Below are positions 17,938 to 27,559 of a stretch of DNA of 64,000 bases, piece after piece; within the stretch, counting starts at the first letter, position 1; each line of letters starts with the position of its first letter. Source of the DNA: Chondrinema litorale (GTDB lineage Bacteria > Bacteroidota > Bacteroidia > Cytophagales > Flammeovirgaceae); NCBI RefSeq assembly GCF_026250525.1, contig NZ_CP111048.1, forward strand, positions 124,001-188,000, read 5' to 3'. The translations under genes were made by a program, and so were the position numbers. The notes beneath the pieces were generated by a model, which was not told the origin of the DNA, ran no database searches, and saw only the letters and a list, made by a program, of their open reading frames with translations.

Positions 17938-19044
17938 ATGATCAAGTATGTAAAAAGTATTCTATTGGTGGCCTGCATTTTTGCAATGTCTTGCCAGAAT
18001 GAGCAAAAGGAAACAGAAGCACCTGTGACCAACTCAGAACCAGAAATAAGAGGAGTTTGGAGTAAAGAAAAAGCCAAAGAATGGGGCGAAAAAACAGGTT
18101 GGTTAAGAGGGGCAAATTTTCAACCAAGTTCTGCCATTAACCAGTTAGAAATGTGGCAAGCAGAAACCTTCGACCCAGAGACGATGGATCGCGAATTGGG
18201 TTATGCAGAAGAAATAGGTTTTAATGCCATGAGAGTTTATTTACACCACTTGGCTTGGGAAGTAGACAGCGAAGGATTTAAAGACAGAATGGAACAATAC
18301 CTCACCATTGCAGATAAGCATGGCATTAGAACCATCTTTGTCATTTTTGATGATGTTTGGAATGAAAACTATGCGATTGGCAAACAACCAGACCCAAAAC
18401 CGGGAGTACATAATTCTGGTTGGGTACAAGATCCGGGTGCGCTTATTTTCGAAGATTCTACCTTAATGGTGAGGTTGGAAGAGTATGTAAAAGACATTGT
18501 AACCACCTTTAAAGATGACGATAGAGTAGTATTTTGGGATTTATACAACGAGCCGGGTAACACTGGTTTAGGTGATAAATCTATGCCTTTGCTTCAAAAT
18601 ACTTTTAAGTGGGCAAAAGAAGTTAATCCATCTCAACCACTTTCTGCAGGTGTGTGGAATCTTGATCTTAAAAACCTCAACGCTTATCAAGTAGAAAATT
18701 CAGACATCATCACTTACCACAACTATGGCGATAAAGCAGATCACCAAAAATGGATTGATATGCTAAAAGTACACGACAGACCAATGGTTTGTACAGAATA
18801 TATGGCACGTACACGTAATTCTAAATTTACGAACATTATGCCTTTGTTAAAAGATAACCAAATTGGAGCCATTAACTGGGGTTTAGTTTCAGGTAAAACC
18901 AACACCATTTATGCTTGGGATACACCTGTACCAGATGGGAGTGAGCCAGAAGTTTGGTTCCACGATGTTTTTAGACAAGATGGTTCTGCTTACAGCAATG
19001 AAGAAATCGAGTTGATCAAATCATTGACTTCAGAAAGCAATTAA
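17938..19044 (+). CDS. GH5-like (clan A, cellulase family) glycoside hydrolase lipoprotein
   Basis: The 368-residue protein begins with a lipoprotein signal (VACIFAMSC then QNEQKE). A TIM barrel follows: WLRGANFQPSSAINQLEMW, GFNAMRVYLHHLAWE, VVFWDLYNEPGN with the acid/base Glu205, and MVCTEYMARTRN with the nucleophile Glu287. This is the retaining clan A pattern of GH5 and allied families. Many such proteins are annotated as cellulase or xylanase, but substrate cannot be told; in this cluster a pectin side-chain or arabinoside bond is more likely. A terminator-like hairpin lies between it and the next gene. Confidence 0.85.
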   Translation: MIKYVKSILLVACIFAMSCQNEQKETEAPVTNSEPEIRGVWSKEKAKEWGEKTGWLRGANFQPSSAINQLEMWQAETFDPETMDRELGYAEEIGFNAMRVYLHHLAWEVDSEGFKDRMEQYLTIADKHGIRTIFVIFDDVWNENYAIGKQPDPKPGVHNSGWVQDPGALIFEDSTLMVRLEEYVKDIVTTFKDDDRVVFWDLYNEPGNTGLGDKSMPLLQNTFKWAKEVNPSQPLSAGVWNLDLKNLNAYQVENSDIITYHNYGDKADHQKWIDMLKVHDRPMVCTEYMARTRNSKFTNIMPLLKDNQIGAINWGLVSGKTNTIYAWDTPVPDGSEPEVWFHDVFRQDGSAYSNEEIELIKSLTSESN

Positions 19045-19054
19045 TGCTTAAATT

Positions 19055-19077
19055 AATGATCTGTTAGATCATTTTTT
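19055..19077 (+). terminator. Terminator or attenuator between the GH5-like and GH127 genes
   Basis: A perfect 8-bp stem AATGATCT/AGATCATT (19055-19062, 19066-19073) with a 3-nt loop runs into a T tract, only 13 nt before the next start codon. It may cut transcription of the last two hydrolase genes. Confidence 0.75.
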
Positions 19078-19089
19078 AAATAAGGTTTT

Positions 19090-21120
19090 ATGAAGAATAC
19101 ACTAAAAATTTTACTGTTTCTATATTCATTTTCGATGTCTGTTGTGCTCGCTCAGCAAGATGAAAGTCAGGCTACGCGAGATGCAGTTAAAAACAGGTAT
19201 CCGCTTGTACAAAAACCTTATTTAGAATTAGCCTTAGGTTCAATTAAAGCCAGAGGATGGTTAAAAGAACAGCTCATCAGGCAAAAAGACGGTATGACTG
19301 GTCAGCTTGATGAGCTATATCCACTGGTAATGGGAGAAAGAAATGGCTGGCTTGGTGGCGATGGCGATCAGTGGGAGAGAGGGCCCTACTGGATAGATGG
19401 ATTGTTGCCTTTGGCATATATTTTAGATGATGAAGAATTAAAAGCCAAGGTAAAACCGTGGGTAGAGTGGAGTTTAAATAACCAACGCGAAGATGGATAC
19501 TTTGGGCCAAAAGTAGTGGCAGTGCCTTACGATTACGAAGAAGGTATCCAAAGAGATAATATTGAAGACTGGTGGCCAAAAATGGTAATGCTTAAAGTTT
19601 TACAACAGCATTATTCTGTAACGGGAGATAAAAGAGTAATTGATTTAATGACAAATTACTTCAAATTTCAATTGGAAAATCTTCCATCAACACCATTAGG
19701 TCACTGGACATTTTGGGGAAACCGCAGAGGAGGAGATAACCTAATGATGGTGCACTGGTTGTATAATATTACCGGTGATGAGTTTTTACTAGAACTAGGA
19801 GAACTCATCCATCAACAAACATTCGATTGGAAATCAATTTTCACAGAGCAAGACCATCTTTCGAGAAAAGGAAGTTTGCATTGTGTAAATGTGGCGCAAG
19901 GTATAAAAGAACCGATTGTTTACTATCAGCAAAGCAAAGATTCAAGATACATTGATGCAGTAGAAGAAGGCTTTAAAAAGTTGATGAAGTACAACGGTCA
20001 GCCACATGGATTGTATGGTGGAGATGAATGGCTACATGGCACAGACCCCACGCAAGGTTCGGAGTTTTGCTCGGCGGTTGAAATGATGTATTCATTAGAA
20101 ACTATGTTGACGATTACAGGCAAGCTCGATTTTGCTGAACGTCTCGAAAGAATTGCTTTTAATGCTTTACCTACACAAGCGACAGATAACTATATGGAGC
20201 GTCAGTATTTTCAGCAGAGTAATCAGGTGGCAATTACCAGAACTGCAAGAAACTTTATCAATCCGAATGAGGGAACTTCAGGCTGTTTTGGATTGCTCAC
20301 AGGGTATCCTTGTTGCACTGCGAATATGCATCAGGGTTGGCCAAAGTTTACACAAAACTTATGGTACAAAACTGCCAATGATGGTATCGCGGCTATTGTT
20401 TATGCTCCGAGTGAAGTAACAACTACTGTTAGTGAAGGCACTACAGTTACTTGGGTAGAAGAAACCAATTATCCATTCGAAGAAAGCATTCACTTTGAAT
20501 TGACTGAATGTAGCCAAATAAATGCAGCATTTCCATTTCATTTAAGAATTCCGACTTGGTGTAAAGAAGCCACTGTTTTAGTGAATGGCAAAAAGTTCGA
20601 TACGGTTAGAGGTGGTAAAGAACTCATCATCAAAAGAGATTGGAATAAAGGCGATAAAGTGGAATTGAAACTGCCAATGGAAATTAGTACTTCTACTTGG
20701 CACGAGAATGCGCAAGTTGTTGAGCGTGGCCCATTGGTGTATGCTTTAAAGGTGGAAGAGAAATGGGAAAAGGTAGATTTTAAAGAGGAAGCAACGCGCT
20801 ATGGCGATTACTACCACGAAGTAACACCTAAAAGTGCTTGGAACTATGGCATTTTAAAAGAAGGAGACAAACCTGTTACGCAGCATATGAAAGTGGTGAA
20901 AGGCAAAAAAGTAGCAGAATATCCTTGGAATATGGAAAATGCACCAATAAGTATCAAAGTGAAAGCCAAGAAAATTCCTTATTGGGAAATGTATAATGAT
21001 GCAGCAGGACCATTAATGTTTAGTCCTGTACCAGATGTAAAAACCGAAGTGGAAGAAGTAACACTCATTCCATATGGTTGTACAACATTGAGAATAACCG
21101 AATTTCCAACTGTTTATTAA
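19090..21120 (+). CDS. Glycoside hydrolase family 127 (beta-L-arabinofuranosidase, DUF1680)
   Basis: The 676-residue protein has a signal peptide (to about AQQ, residue 23), an (alpha/alpha)6 barrel (about 40-430, with RGPYWIDGLLPLAYILDD) and C-terminal beta-sandwich domains. The zinc and catalytic residues of the family are visible: Glu-x-Cys in GSEFCSAVE (Glu325, Cys327) and the Cys-Cys pair in TGYPCCTANMHQGW (Cys408, Cys409), one of which is the thiol nucleophile by analogy with HypBA1. The family releases beta-L-arabinofuranose from plant glycoproteins and pectin side chains. It is the strongest hint that this cluster treats L-arabinose-bearing glycans. Confidence 0.93.
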   Translation: MKNTLKILLFLYSFSMSVVLAQQDESQATRDAVKNRYPLVQKPYLELALGSIKARGWLKEQLIRQKDGMTGQLDELYPLVMGERNGWLGGDGDQWERGPYWIDGLLPLAYILDDEELKAKVKPWVEWSLNNQREDGYFGPKVVAVPYDYEEGIQRDNIEDWWPKMVMLKVLQQHYSVTGDKRVIDLMTNYFKFQLENLPSTPLGHWTFWGNRRGGDNLMMVHWLYNITGDEFLLELGELIHQQTFDWKSIFTEQDHLSRKGSLHCVNVAQGIKEPIVYYQQSKDSRYIDAVEEGFKKLMKYNGQPHGLYGGDEWLHGTDPTQGSEFCSAVEMMYSLETMLTITGKLDFAERLERIAFNALPTQATDNYMERQYFQQSNQVAITRTARNFINPNEGTSGCFGLLTGYPCCTANMHQGWPKFTQNLWYKTANDGIAAIVYAPSEVTTTVSEGTTVTWVEETNYPFEESIHFELTECSQINAAFPFHLRIPTWCKEATVLVNGKKFDTVRGGKELIIKRDWNKGDKVELKLPMEISTSTWHENAQVVERGPLVYALKVEEKWEKVDFKEEATRYGDYYHEVTPKSAWNYGILKEGDKPVTQHMKVVKGKKVAEYPWNMENAPISIKVKAKKIPYWEMYNDAAGPLMFSPVPDVKTEVEEVTLIPYGCTTLRITEFPTVY

Positions 21121-21132
21121 AAAGATTAATTA

Positions 21133-22179
21133 ATGAGGGCAAATAGCTTCAGTACAAAGAGCAAATCATTTTACTATTATTTATTAATGGTATATTTCTT
21201 ACCATGTTTTGCTTGTTTTAGTCAATCAGAATCGAGCAGTACTTTTACTAACCCGATTCTTCAAGATGGAGCAGATCCCTACGCTTACTATCATACAGAT
21301 AATTACTATTATTACATGGCTACCAGAGGAAACCGAATTGACCTTTGGAAAACCAAATCACTAACTACACTGGCAGAAGCCAGTCCAATTACTGTCTGGA
21401 AAGCACCGGCTAGTGGTAAGAATAGCTGTTGCATCTGGGCACCTGAGATTCATTTTATAGATGGTAAATGGTATATTTATTATACCGCTTCAGATAAAGA
21501 TAATGAAGGCGACCACTCAAGATATGTTTTTGTATTAGAAAATGCATCGCCAGACCCAACTCTAGGTGAGTGGATAGACAAAGGGAAGATTAACACCAAA
21601 TACAGTGGAATAGATGGCTCCTTGTTTAGCTACAAAGGCAAAAGGTATTTCTTATACTCTCCCTACATCGGCAACCATAGCGATATTGCCATTGCCGAAA
21701 TGAAAAACCCTTGGACATTAAAAGGAGAAGAAACAATACTGGCATCACCCGAATTCGACTGGGAAAAAACAGATGACAGAAGCATTTTAGAAGGCCCCAT
21801 GTTTTTAGAAGGACCAAAAGACAAAGTATTTATAGTTTACTCAGGTGGTGCCTGTTGGGACGACAACTATTCATTAGGAATGCTAGTAGCATCCAAAAAA
21901 GGAAATTTTTTAAAAGCTAGCACTTGGAAGAAATCCCCCGAACCAGTTTTATCCATGTCAGAAGAGAATCAAGTTTATGGTCCGGGTCATCATGGTTTTG
22001 CCAAATCACCAGATGGCACAGAAACTTGGGTAATTTATCATGCAAAAGACAAACCCGGATTAGGTTGTGCCCAAAGAAGTTCAAGAATGCAAGTAATCAA
22101 TTGGGATATAAAAGGGATGCCTGTTTTTGGTAAACCTGTAAATATAAACGACCCAATTAAAAAACCTTCAGGAGAATAA
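21133..22179 (+). CDS. Glycoside hydrolase family 43 (alpha-L-arabinofuranosidase type)
   Basis: The 348-residue protein has a signal peptide ending near FACFSQS. Propeller motifs are NPILQDGADPYAYYHTDNYY with the base Asp, CCIWAPEIHFIDGKWYIYYT, YSGIDGSLFSYKGKRYFLYS with the modulating Asp, and SILEGPMFLEGPKDKVFIVYS with the acid Glu. It resembles arabinofuranosidases of GH43 more than xylosidases. It starts 12 nt after the GH127 gene, and the pair would release alpha- and beta-linked L-arabinofuranose respectively. A terminator lies 116 nt downstream. Confidence 0.9.
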   Translation: MRANSFSTKSKSFYYYLLMVYFLPCFACFSQSESSSTFTNPILQDGADPYAYYHTDNYYYYMATRGNRIDLWKTKSLTTLAEASPITVWKAPASGKNSCCIWAPEIHFIDGKWYIYYTASDKDNEGDHSRYVFVLENASPDPTLGEWIDKGKINTKYSGIDGSLFSYKGKRYFLYSPYIGNHSDIAIAEMKNPWTLKGEETILASPEFDWEKTDDRSILEGPMFLEGPKDKVFIVYSGGACWDDNYSLGMLVASKKGNFLKASTWKKSPEPVLSMSEENQVYGPGHHGFAKSPDGTETWVIYHAKDKPGLGCAQRSSRMQVINWDIKGMPVFGKPVNINDPIKKPSGE

Positions 22180-22294
22180 TACATAGATAGGAATACAAAA
22201 TACTATCATCTTCCCAGATTGATAATGAATTGAAAAGCAGTTTTAATTGATAGTTTTTTTAATTCATCGTCATATTTTGATACAGTAGTTAAGG

Positions 22295-22318
22295 AAGCTG
22301 CCATTTGGTGGCTTTTTT
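22295..22318 (+). terminator. Rho-independent terminator ending the hydrolase operon
   Basis: An 8-bp stem AAGCTGCC/GGTGGCTT (22295-22302, 22307-22314, two G-T pairs) with loop ATTT is followed directly by T residues. Confidence 0.75.
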
Positions 22319-22545
22319 ACTTTTCAAAAACCACTCTTTAACAAAGCATACTACAAACATTTAATTTCTCAATATTCATTGGATTGTATTCAATCAGCTA
22401 TAGAGCGCTGCCATGCTTATATCAAGCATAAAGAAATATGGGTGAGTTAAAAAAATGCGCTATAAACTAAAAAAATTGAATAGTAACCTGCTGTAATTCA
22501 TATAAAATAACCCCCTGCATCATCTATCATTAGAGAGACTTGCTA

Positions 22546-22553
22546 TAGTTTTG
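22546..22553 (+). promoter_or_regulatory. Candidate -7 element upstream of the second susC
   Basis: TAGTTTTG fits TAnnTTTG. No clear TTTG is seen 19-21 nt upstream, so it is a weak call. Confidence 0.3.
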
Positions 22554-22729
22554 GTAGAATAAAATTCCATGAAAATAAGAATTGATTACATATAAATTTT
22601 GGTTAATAAAATTATAGCAGAATAATAATACAGTCTTAAAAAAATGCTACATGAATGATAAAAAATGAATAAACAATTTTTAGAAATTCATTTATGTTCG
22701 CATACACTCATTAACTAAAATAAAAAGAA

Positions 22730-25700
22730 ATGAAAATGAAATTACTACTTTGTAAAAGAGTATTGGGTATTCCAATATTTCTTCTCTCCTTTTTTGTCAC
22801 ATCTCAACTTTACGCACAAGATATTGTTAAAGGTACAGTAGCCTCAAGTGAAGGAGGCGAATTGCTACCGGGCGTAAGTGTATTAGTTAAAGGTACTACT
22901 GTTGGTTCAGTAACAGATTTAAATGGTAATTATTCGGTTAGGGCCAATCAGGGTGATGTATTACAGTTTAGTTATATAGGTTTTGAAACTCAGGAAATAG
23001 AAGTTGGTAATGCAACTACTATAGATGTTCAACTTCTTCCAGATTTAGAAGAATTAGAAGAAGTAATTGTAGTAGGTTATGGTACAGTGAAAAAGACAGA
23101 TATTACAGGTTCTGTTTCTAGTATAGAGTCTAAAGATATTGCAAAGGTCGGTTCTACAAGTGCAGTACAAGCAGTGCAAGGTAAATTGGCAGGTGTAAAC
23201 ATAAGCCAAAGTTCTGGTCGTGCTGGTTCTGGCTTCTCCATTCAGATTCGTGGCCAAAACTCCTTAAGTGCAAAAGACCCATTATATGTAGTAGATGGTG
23301 TTGTTACAGATGGTATCGATTTCCTTAACCCGCAGGATATTGAAAGAATAGATGTTTTGAAAGATGCTTCTTCAACTGCGATTTATGGTTCTAGAGGTAC
23401 CAATGGTGTTGTAATCGTAACTACTAAAGGCGGTAACGGTGTAAAAGAAGGAAAAGCTACTATTTCTTATGATGGATACTATGGTGTAAGACAAATAGCA
23501 CGTATGCCAGACTTTATGAACGGTGACGAATGGTGGGAGTTTAGACAAAATGCCTACATCACTGGTTTATTACAATCAGGAGATACCGATTACGATGAAA
23601 CAATCGGTGGTATAGCAAACAGTGATCTTTTAGCACAAAGAGTAGCCAACAAAGATTATACAGATTGGATAGATTTAGTAACGAGAACTGGTACACAGCA
23701 AAATCACTTTCTATCAGTTGCTGGTAACAATGGAAGAATGTCTTATGTAATCGGAGCTGGTTATCAGGAAGAAAAAGGTAACTTGGCAAAAGAAGAGTAC
23801 AGAAGATATAACTTTAAAGGTAATATAAACCATAAAATTAGTGATAAATGGACTGCGGGGATGAACATCAACCTTTCATTATCAGAAAGAGAATTAGGTA
23901 GCAACACTGCTATTACCAATGCTTTCCGTATGTCTCCACTAGTTTCTCCTTATGACAGTACTGGTGCATTGTTAATTCAGCCTGCAAAATATGCTGGTAT
24001 CTCTTTTACAAGTTCTGTAAACCCATTGGTAGATATTGAAGATGGATCTGACAATACTAGAAATATCTACGGTGTAGGTAACTTATATTTACAGTTCTCA
24101 CCAATCAAAGGAATTGATTTGAAATCTACTTTCTCTCCAAGTTTCAAGTCTAATAGAAGAGGTCGCTATTGGGGTTCTATGACAGATAAGAGAAAATTTG
24201 AAGATCCAGCAGCTAACCTTCAAAACGGATTAGATTTACAATATACTTGGGATAACCAAATTACCGCAACTAAAAACCTAAACGATCACAGTTTAACTGT
24301 AATGGGTGTACAAAGTTTCTATTATACCCAATACGAAGGTAATGAGATTGATGTAACTGATCTTCCATTTAATTCTTCCTATTACAATTTAGGTACAGCA
24401 GCCAATATACAAACTGTAGCAAGTAGTTTTAGCAAAACAACTTTAATGTCTTATGCTTTTAGAGTAAACTACGGTTGGAAAGATAAATACTTGGTTACAT
24501 TATCAAACAGATGGGATGGTTCTTCAGTACTTTCAGAAGGTTACAAGTGGGCTTCATTCCCATCAGCAGCGGTGGCTTGGAGAATTTCAGAAGAGCCTTT
24601 CTTGGCTACATCTAATGTAATTTCAGAATTGAAACTGAGAGTAAGTTATGGATTTACTGGTAATAACAATGTAAATGCATATTCAACACAAGCATTGGCT
24701 AGTGGAACTACCTACTACGATTTTGGTGGTACTTTAGCAAAAGGTTCTTCTTTAAGTGGTATAGCTAATAGAAGTCTTTCTTGGGAAAGAACAGGTGAAT
24801 TAAACTTCGGTTTCGATTACGACATTCTTGCTGGTAGAATTATGGGTTCAGTAGATGTTTATAACAGACTTTCTAAAGATCTTTTAATAGGAAGAGAGCT
24901 ACCAATTGAAACTGGTTGGGGGTCTGTAACAGATAACGTAGGTTCTGTAAGAAACAAAGGTGTTGAATTAATGCTAAGAACTATCAATATTTCTACACCT
25001 AACTTTAGCTGGGAAACCTCATTTAACTTTACTAAAAACACCAATGAGATTGTAGAGCTTTTCGATAAAAAAGAAGACTTAGTGGGTAACAAATGGTTTA
25101 TTGGTGAGAATGTAAATGTAAACTACACTTATGTGTTCGATGGTATCTGGCAAGAAAGTGAAGCAGACTTAGCAGAAGAATATGGACAGTCTCCAGGCCA
25201 AGCTAAAGTAAAAGATATCGACAATAATGGTTTAATAGATGGTGACGACCGCCAGATTATCGGTACTCCAGACCCAAGTTGGATGGGTGGTATTAGCACT
25301 ACAGTAAGATACAAAAACTTTGATGTATCAGCTACCTTATTCACCAAGCAAGATGTGCAAGTTTTTAGTGGATTCCATAACGAATTTACTAACCTAGACG
25401 ATAGAGGTAGAGCTAAATTAAATGTAAATTACTACATGCCAGAAAATTTAGTTACTCCAACTAGAGCTTCAAACGAATATCCACAACCTAAAAATATGGG
25501 TCCTTACTGGAGAGGTGAGACTGGAGTTGGTGCATATAAAGATGCATCATTTACAAAAATCCAGAATATTTTAGTTGGTTATACACTTCCTAATACTGCT
25601 TTAGACAAACTTCATCTAAAGAGTATGAGAGTTTACATGAACATATTAAATCCTTTTGTCTTCACAGATTATGATGGCTTTGACCCAGAATATGCAGGAG

Positions 25701-25765
25701 CAAGCTTTGGTAATGGTGGTAACAGCTCTGTAGTATATCAGTTTGGTACAAACATCAAATTTTAA
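22730..25765 (+). CDS. SusC/RagA-type TonB-dependent transporter (no STN domain)
   Basis: The 1011-residue outer-membrane protein has a signal peptide (to LYAQ), a carboxypeptidase-regulatory-like domain (about 33-108, VKGTVASSEGGELLPGVSVLVKG), a plug (about 115-230, with VVGYGTVKKTDITGSVSS and RIDVLKDASSTAIYGSRGTNG) and a barrel ending QFGTNIKF. Unlike the first SusC it has no STN domain, so it cannot signal through FecR. It would import a glycan fragment with the SusD that follows 44 nt later. The downstream PL1, GH105 and GH28 genes suggest oligogalacturonides or another pectin fragment. Confidence 0.96.
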   Translation: MKMKLLLCKRVLGIPIFLLSFFVTSQLYAQDIVKGTVASSEGGELLPGVSVLVKGTTVGSVTDLNGNYSVRANQGDVLQFSYIGFETQEIEVGNATTIDVQLLPDLEELEEVIVVGYGTVKKTDITGSVSSIESKDIAKVGSTSAVQAVQGKLAGVNISQSSGRAGSGFSIQIRGQNSLSAKDPLYVVDGVVTDGIDFLNPQDIERIDVLKDASSTAIYGSRGTNGVVIVTTKGGNGVKEGKATISYDGYYGVRQIARMPDFMNGDEWWEFRQNAYITGLLQSGDTDYDETIGGIANSDLLAQRVANKDYTDWIDLVTRTGTQQNHFLSVAGNNGRMSYVIGAGYQEEKGNLAKEEYRRYNFKGNINHKISDKWTAGMNINLSLSERELGSNTAITNAFRMSPLVSPYDSTGALLIQPAKYAGISFTSSVNPLVDIEDGSDNTRNIYGVGNLYLQFSPIKGIDLKSTFSPSFKSNRRGRYWGSMTDKRKFEDPAANLQNGLDLQYTWDNQITATKNLNDHSLTVMGVQSFYYTQYEGNEIDVTDLPFNSSYYNLGTAANIQTVASSFSKTTLMSYAFRVNYGWKDKYLVTLSNRWDGSSVLSEGYKWASFPSAAVAWRISEEPFLATSNVISELKLRVSYGFTGNNNVNAYSTQALASGTTYYDFGGTLAKGSSLSGIANRSLSWERTGELNFGFDYDILAGRIMGSVDVYNRLSKDLLIGRELPIETGWGSVTDNVGSVRNKGVELMLRTINISTPNFSWETSFNFTKNTNEIVELFDKKEDLVGNKWFIGENVNVNYTYVFDGIWQESEADLAEEYGQSPGQAKVKDIDNNGLIDGDDRQIIGTPDPSWMGGISTTVRYKNFDVSATLFTKQDVQVFSGFHNEFTNLDDRGRAKLNVNYYMPENLVTPTRASNEYPQPKNMGPYWRGETGVGAYKDASFTKIQNILVGYTLPNTALDKLHLKSMRVYMNILNPFVFTDYDGFDPEYAGASFGNGGNSSVVYQFGTNIKF

Positions 25766-25809
25766 TAGGTGATAACAGTGAAATGGATTAAATATTAAAA
25801 AACAAGAAA

Positions 25810-27477
25810 ATGAAAAAACTAATAATATTAACCGGAATACTTTTACTCACATTCTCAAGCTGCCAGGATTATCTGGAAGAGGAAAATCCTGGAAACATTG
25901 TAGCGTCTGAATTTTATTCAACAGCTTCAGGATACGAAAGTTTAGTAAACAGTGTATATGGTTCGCTTAGAACAGTTTACACAGGAGATGGTGATAGAGC
26001 TTATATGTTTTGTGCTGGTACAGATATGTATGTTGAAGGTCGTAACGATCAGCCAGAAGGGTTAAGTGAATACAGAAATTTAATTGCGAGCGATGGTATA
26101 GTTCAAAACTTTTATTCTGATTTGTACAGTGCTATTCAGTCTTGTAATACTGCGATTTATTATAATGATAAAACCGAAGATGCAACTACTTTAGAAGCTA
26201 GATTAGGTGAAGTTAAGTTCTTACGTGGTTTTTACTATTTCTTAATGGTTCAAACTTACGGCGGAGTAAGCATTGTTGATGAGTTTATTGAAGAAGCAGT
26301 AACAGAATTTAATAGAAACACGGCGGCTGAGGTATACGATTTTATTCTACAAGATATGACAGAGGCTTTGGATTTAGTTCCAGAATCTTCAACTGAATTT
26401 GGTAGAGTAGACAAAAGAGTAATTCGTCACTTTTTATCAAAAGTTTATCTTACAAGAGGTTATGAGACTTTTGGAGAATCTAGCGATTTTTCAAATGCAG
26501 CAAGTTTTGCAGAAGCAGCTATTGAAGGTCAGGGTTTAAATCTTAGCTTCGATGAGTTATTCTGGCCTGGTAATGAGGAAAACGAAGAGATTCTTTTCTC
26601 TATCCAATTTGACGAAGCTTCTATCGAAGATGCTACAGACGATGGTAACACACAAAACTATTATTTCGGTCCATATCTTGGTGGTGAAGGTGCACTTTAC
26701 GGATATCCTTATCGCTCATACACACTTTGCCCAACTATGTATTTATTTGATGCATTTACAGAAAATGATGCAAGATTCGAAGGAACTTTTATGGTAGAAT
26801 ATTTTGAGAGATACTACGACTACTACGATAAAAATGATGAGTTAGCAGAGCTAAATGTACAATACTATTATGCGCCTGAGTGGGCATTGTCAGATACTAC
26901 AGCATGGAGAGCTGCAAATCCTGCAACTAGAACAGATGCAGTAATTGTTCCTTACTCTATAGAGTGGCAAGCATCTAACCAAACAACTTTTGATGGTGGT
27001 ACACCAATCGTAAAGAAGTTTGATGATCCTACAGCAAGTTTCTCTGGTAGTGGTAGTAGCAATAGAGATTTCTTCTTGGCTCGATTAGGTGAAACTTACC
27101 TTATTGCAGCAGAAGCGTATTTACAACTTGGCCAAGCAGATAAAGCTGCTGAGATGATAAACGTAGTGAGAACAAGAGCAGCAGTAGAAGGTGAAGAAGC
27201 AGCTATGCAAATTTCAGGAGCAGATGTAGACCTCGACTTTATCTTAGACGAAAGAGCAAGAGAGTTGGTTGGTGAGTATCACCGTTGGTTCGATTTGAAA
27301 CGTACAGGCAAATTAGTAGAGAGAACTGAGCTTTATAATAGAGATGTTAAAGTATACTTTACTCAAGGTGTAAATCCATTTCAAGGAACAGATGGTGAAT
27401 TAAAAACACTAAGACCTATTCCTCAATCTGCATTAGATTTAAACGAAGCAGAATACGCTCAAAACCCAGGATATTAA
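25810..27477 (+). CDS. SusD/RagB-type glycan-binding lipoprotein
   Basis: The 555-residue protein has a lipoprotein signal MKKLIILTGILLLTFSSC followed by QDYLEEEN. SusD landmarks are YLEEENPGNIVASEFYSTASG at the N-terminus, ARLGEVKFLRGFYYFLMVQTYGGV in the TPR helices and FILDERARELVGEYHRWFDLKRTGKL near the C-terminus. It forms the surface lid of the upstream SusC. Predicted ligand is a pectin fragment, from its neighbours only. A strong hairpin follows its stop. Confidence 0.95.
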   Translation: MKKLIILTGILLLTFSSCQDYLEEENPGNIVASEFYSTASGYESLVNSVYGSLRTVYTGDGDRAYMFCAGTDMYVEGRNDQPEGLSEYRNLIASDGIVQNFYSDLYSAIQSCNTAIYYNDKTEDATTLEARLGEVKFLRGFYYFLMVQTYGGVSIVDEFIEEAVTEFNRNTAAEVYDFILQDMTEALDLVPESSTEFGRVDKRVIRHFLSKVYLTRGYETFGESSDFSNAASFAEAAIEGQGLNLSFDELFWPGNEENEEILFSIQFDEASIEDATDDGNTQNYYFGPYLGGEGALYGYPYRSYTLCPTMYLFDAFTENDARFEGTFMVEYFERYYDYYDKNDELAELNVQYYYAPEWALSDTTAWRAANPATRTDAVIVPYSIEWQASNQTTFDGGTPIVKKFDDPTASFSGSGSSNRDFFLARLGETYLIAAEAYLQLGQADKAAEMINVVRTRAAVEGEEAAMQISGADVDLDFILDERARELVGEYHRWFDLKRTGKLVERTELYNRDVKVYFTQGVNPFQGTDGELKTLRPIPQSALDLNEAEYAQNPGY

Positions 27478-27490
27478 TTAAGATGTAACA

Positions 27491-27522
27491 GCAAGCAATT
27501 GGTATAAAAGCTAATTGCTTGC
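27491..27522 (+). repeat. Stable hairpin between susD and the pectate lyase gene
   Basis: A perfect 10-bp stem GCAAGCAATT/AATTGCTTGC (27491-27500, 27513-27522) with a 12-nt loop lies 13 nt after the susD stop. No T run follows, so it is better read as a 3' protecting or partial termination element than a full terminator. Confidence 0.6.
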
Positions 27523-27559
27523 ATAATTAAAATTATAAAACAGACGATAAACGCTCCAA

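Larger units (their letters stand above)
22180..22729 (+). other. Intergenic region holding a terminator and the second susC promoter
   Basis: The 550-bp gap has no convincing gene. A terminator lies at 22295-22318 and a TAGTTTTG -7 type element at 22546-22553. The long AT-rich leader before the second susC (about 175 nt from that element) could carry regulatory RNA structure, but none is obvious by eye. Confidence 0.5.

Noticed and set aside
20132..20419. 95-codon open frame within GH127
   Set aside because: It lies in another frame of a gene whose zinc and catalytic residues are intact.
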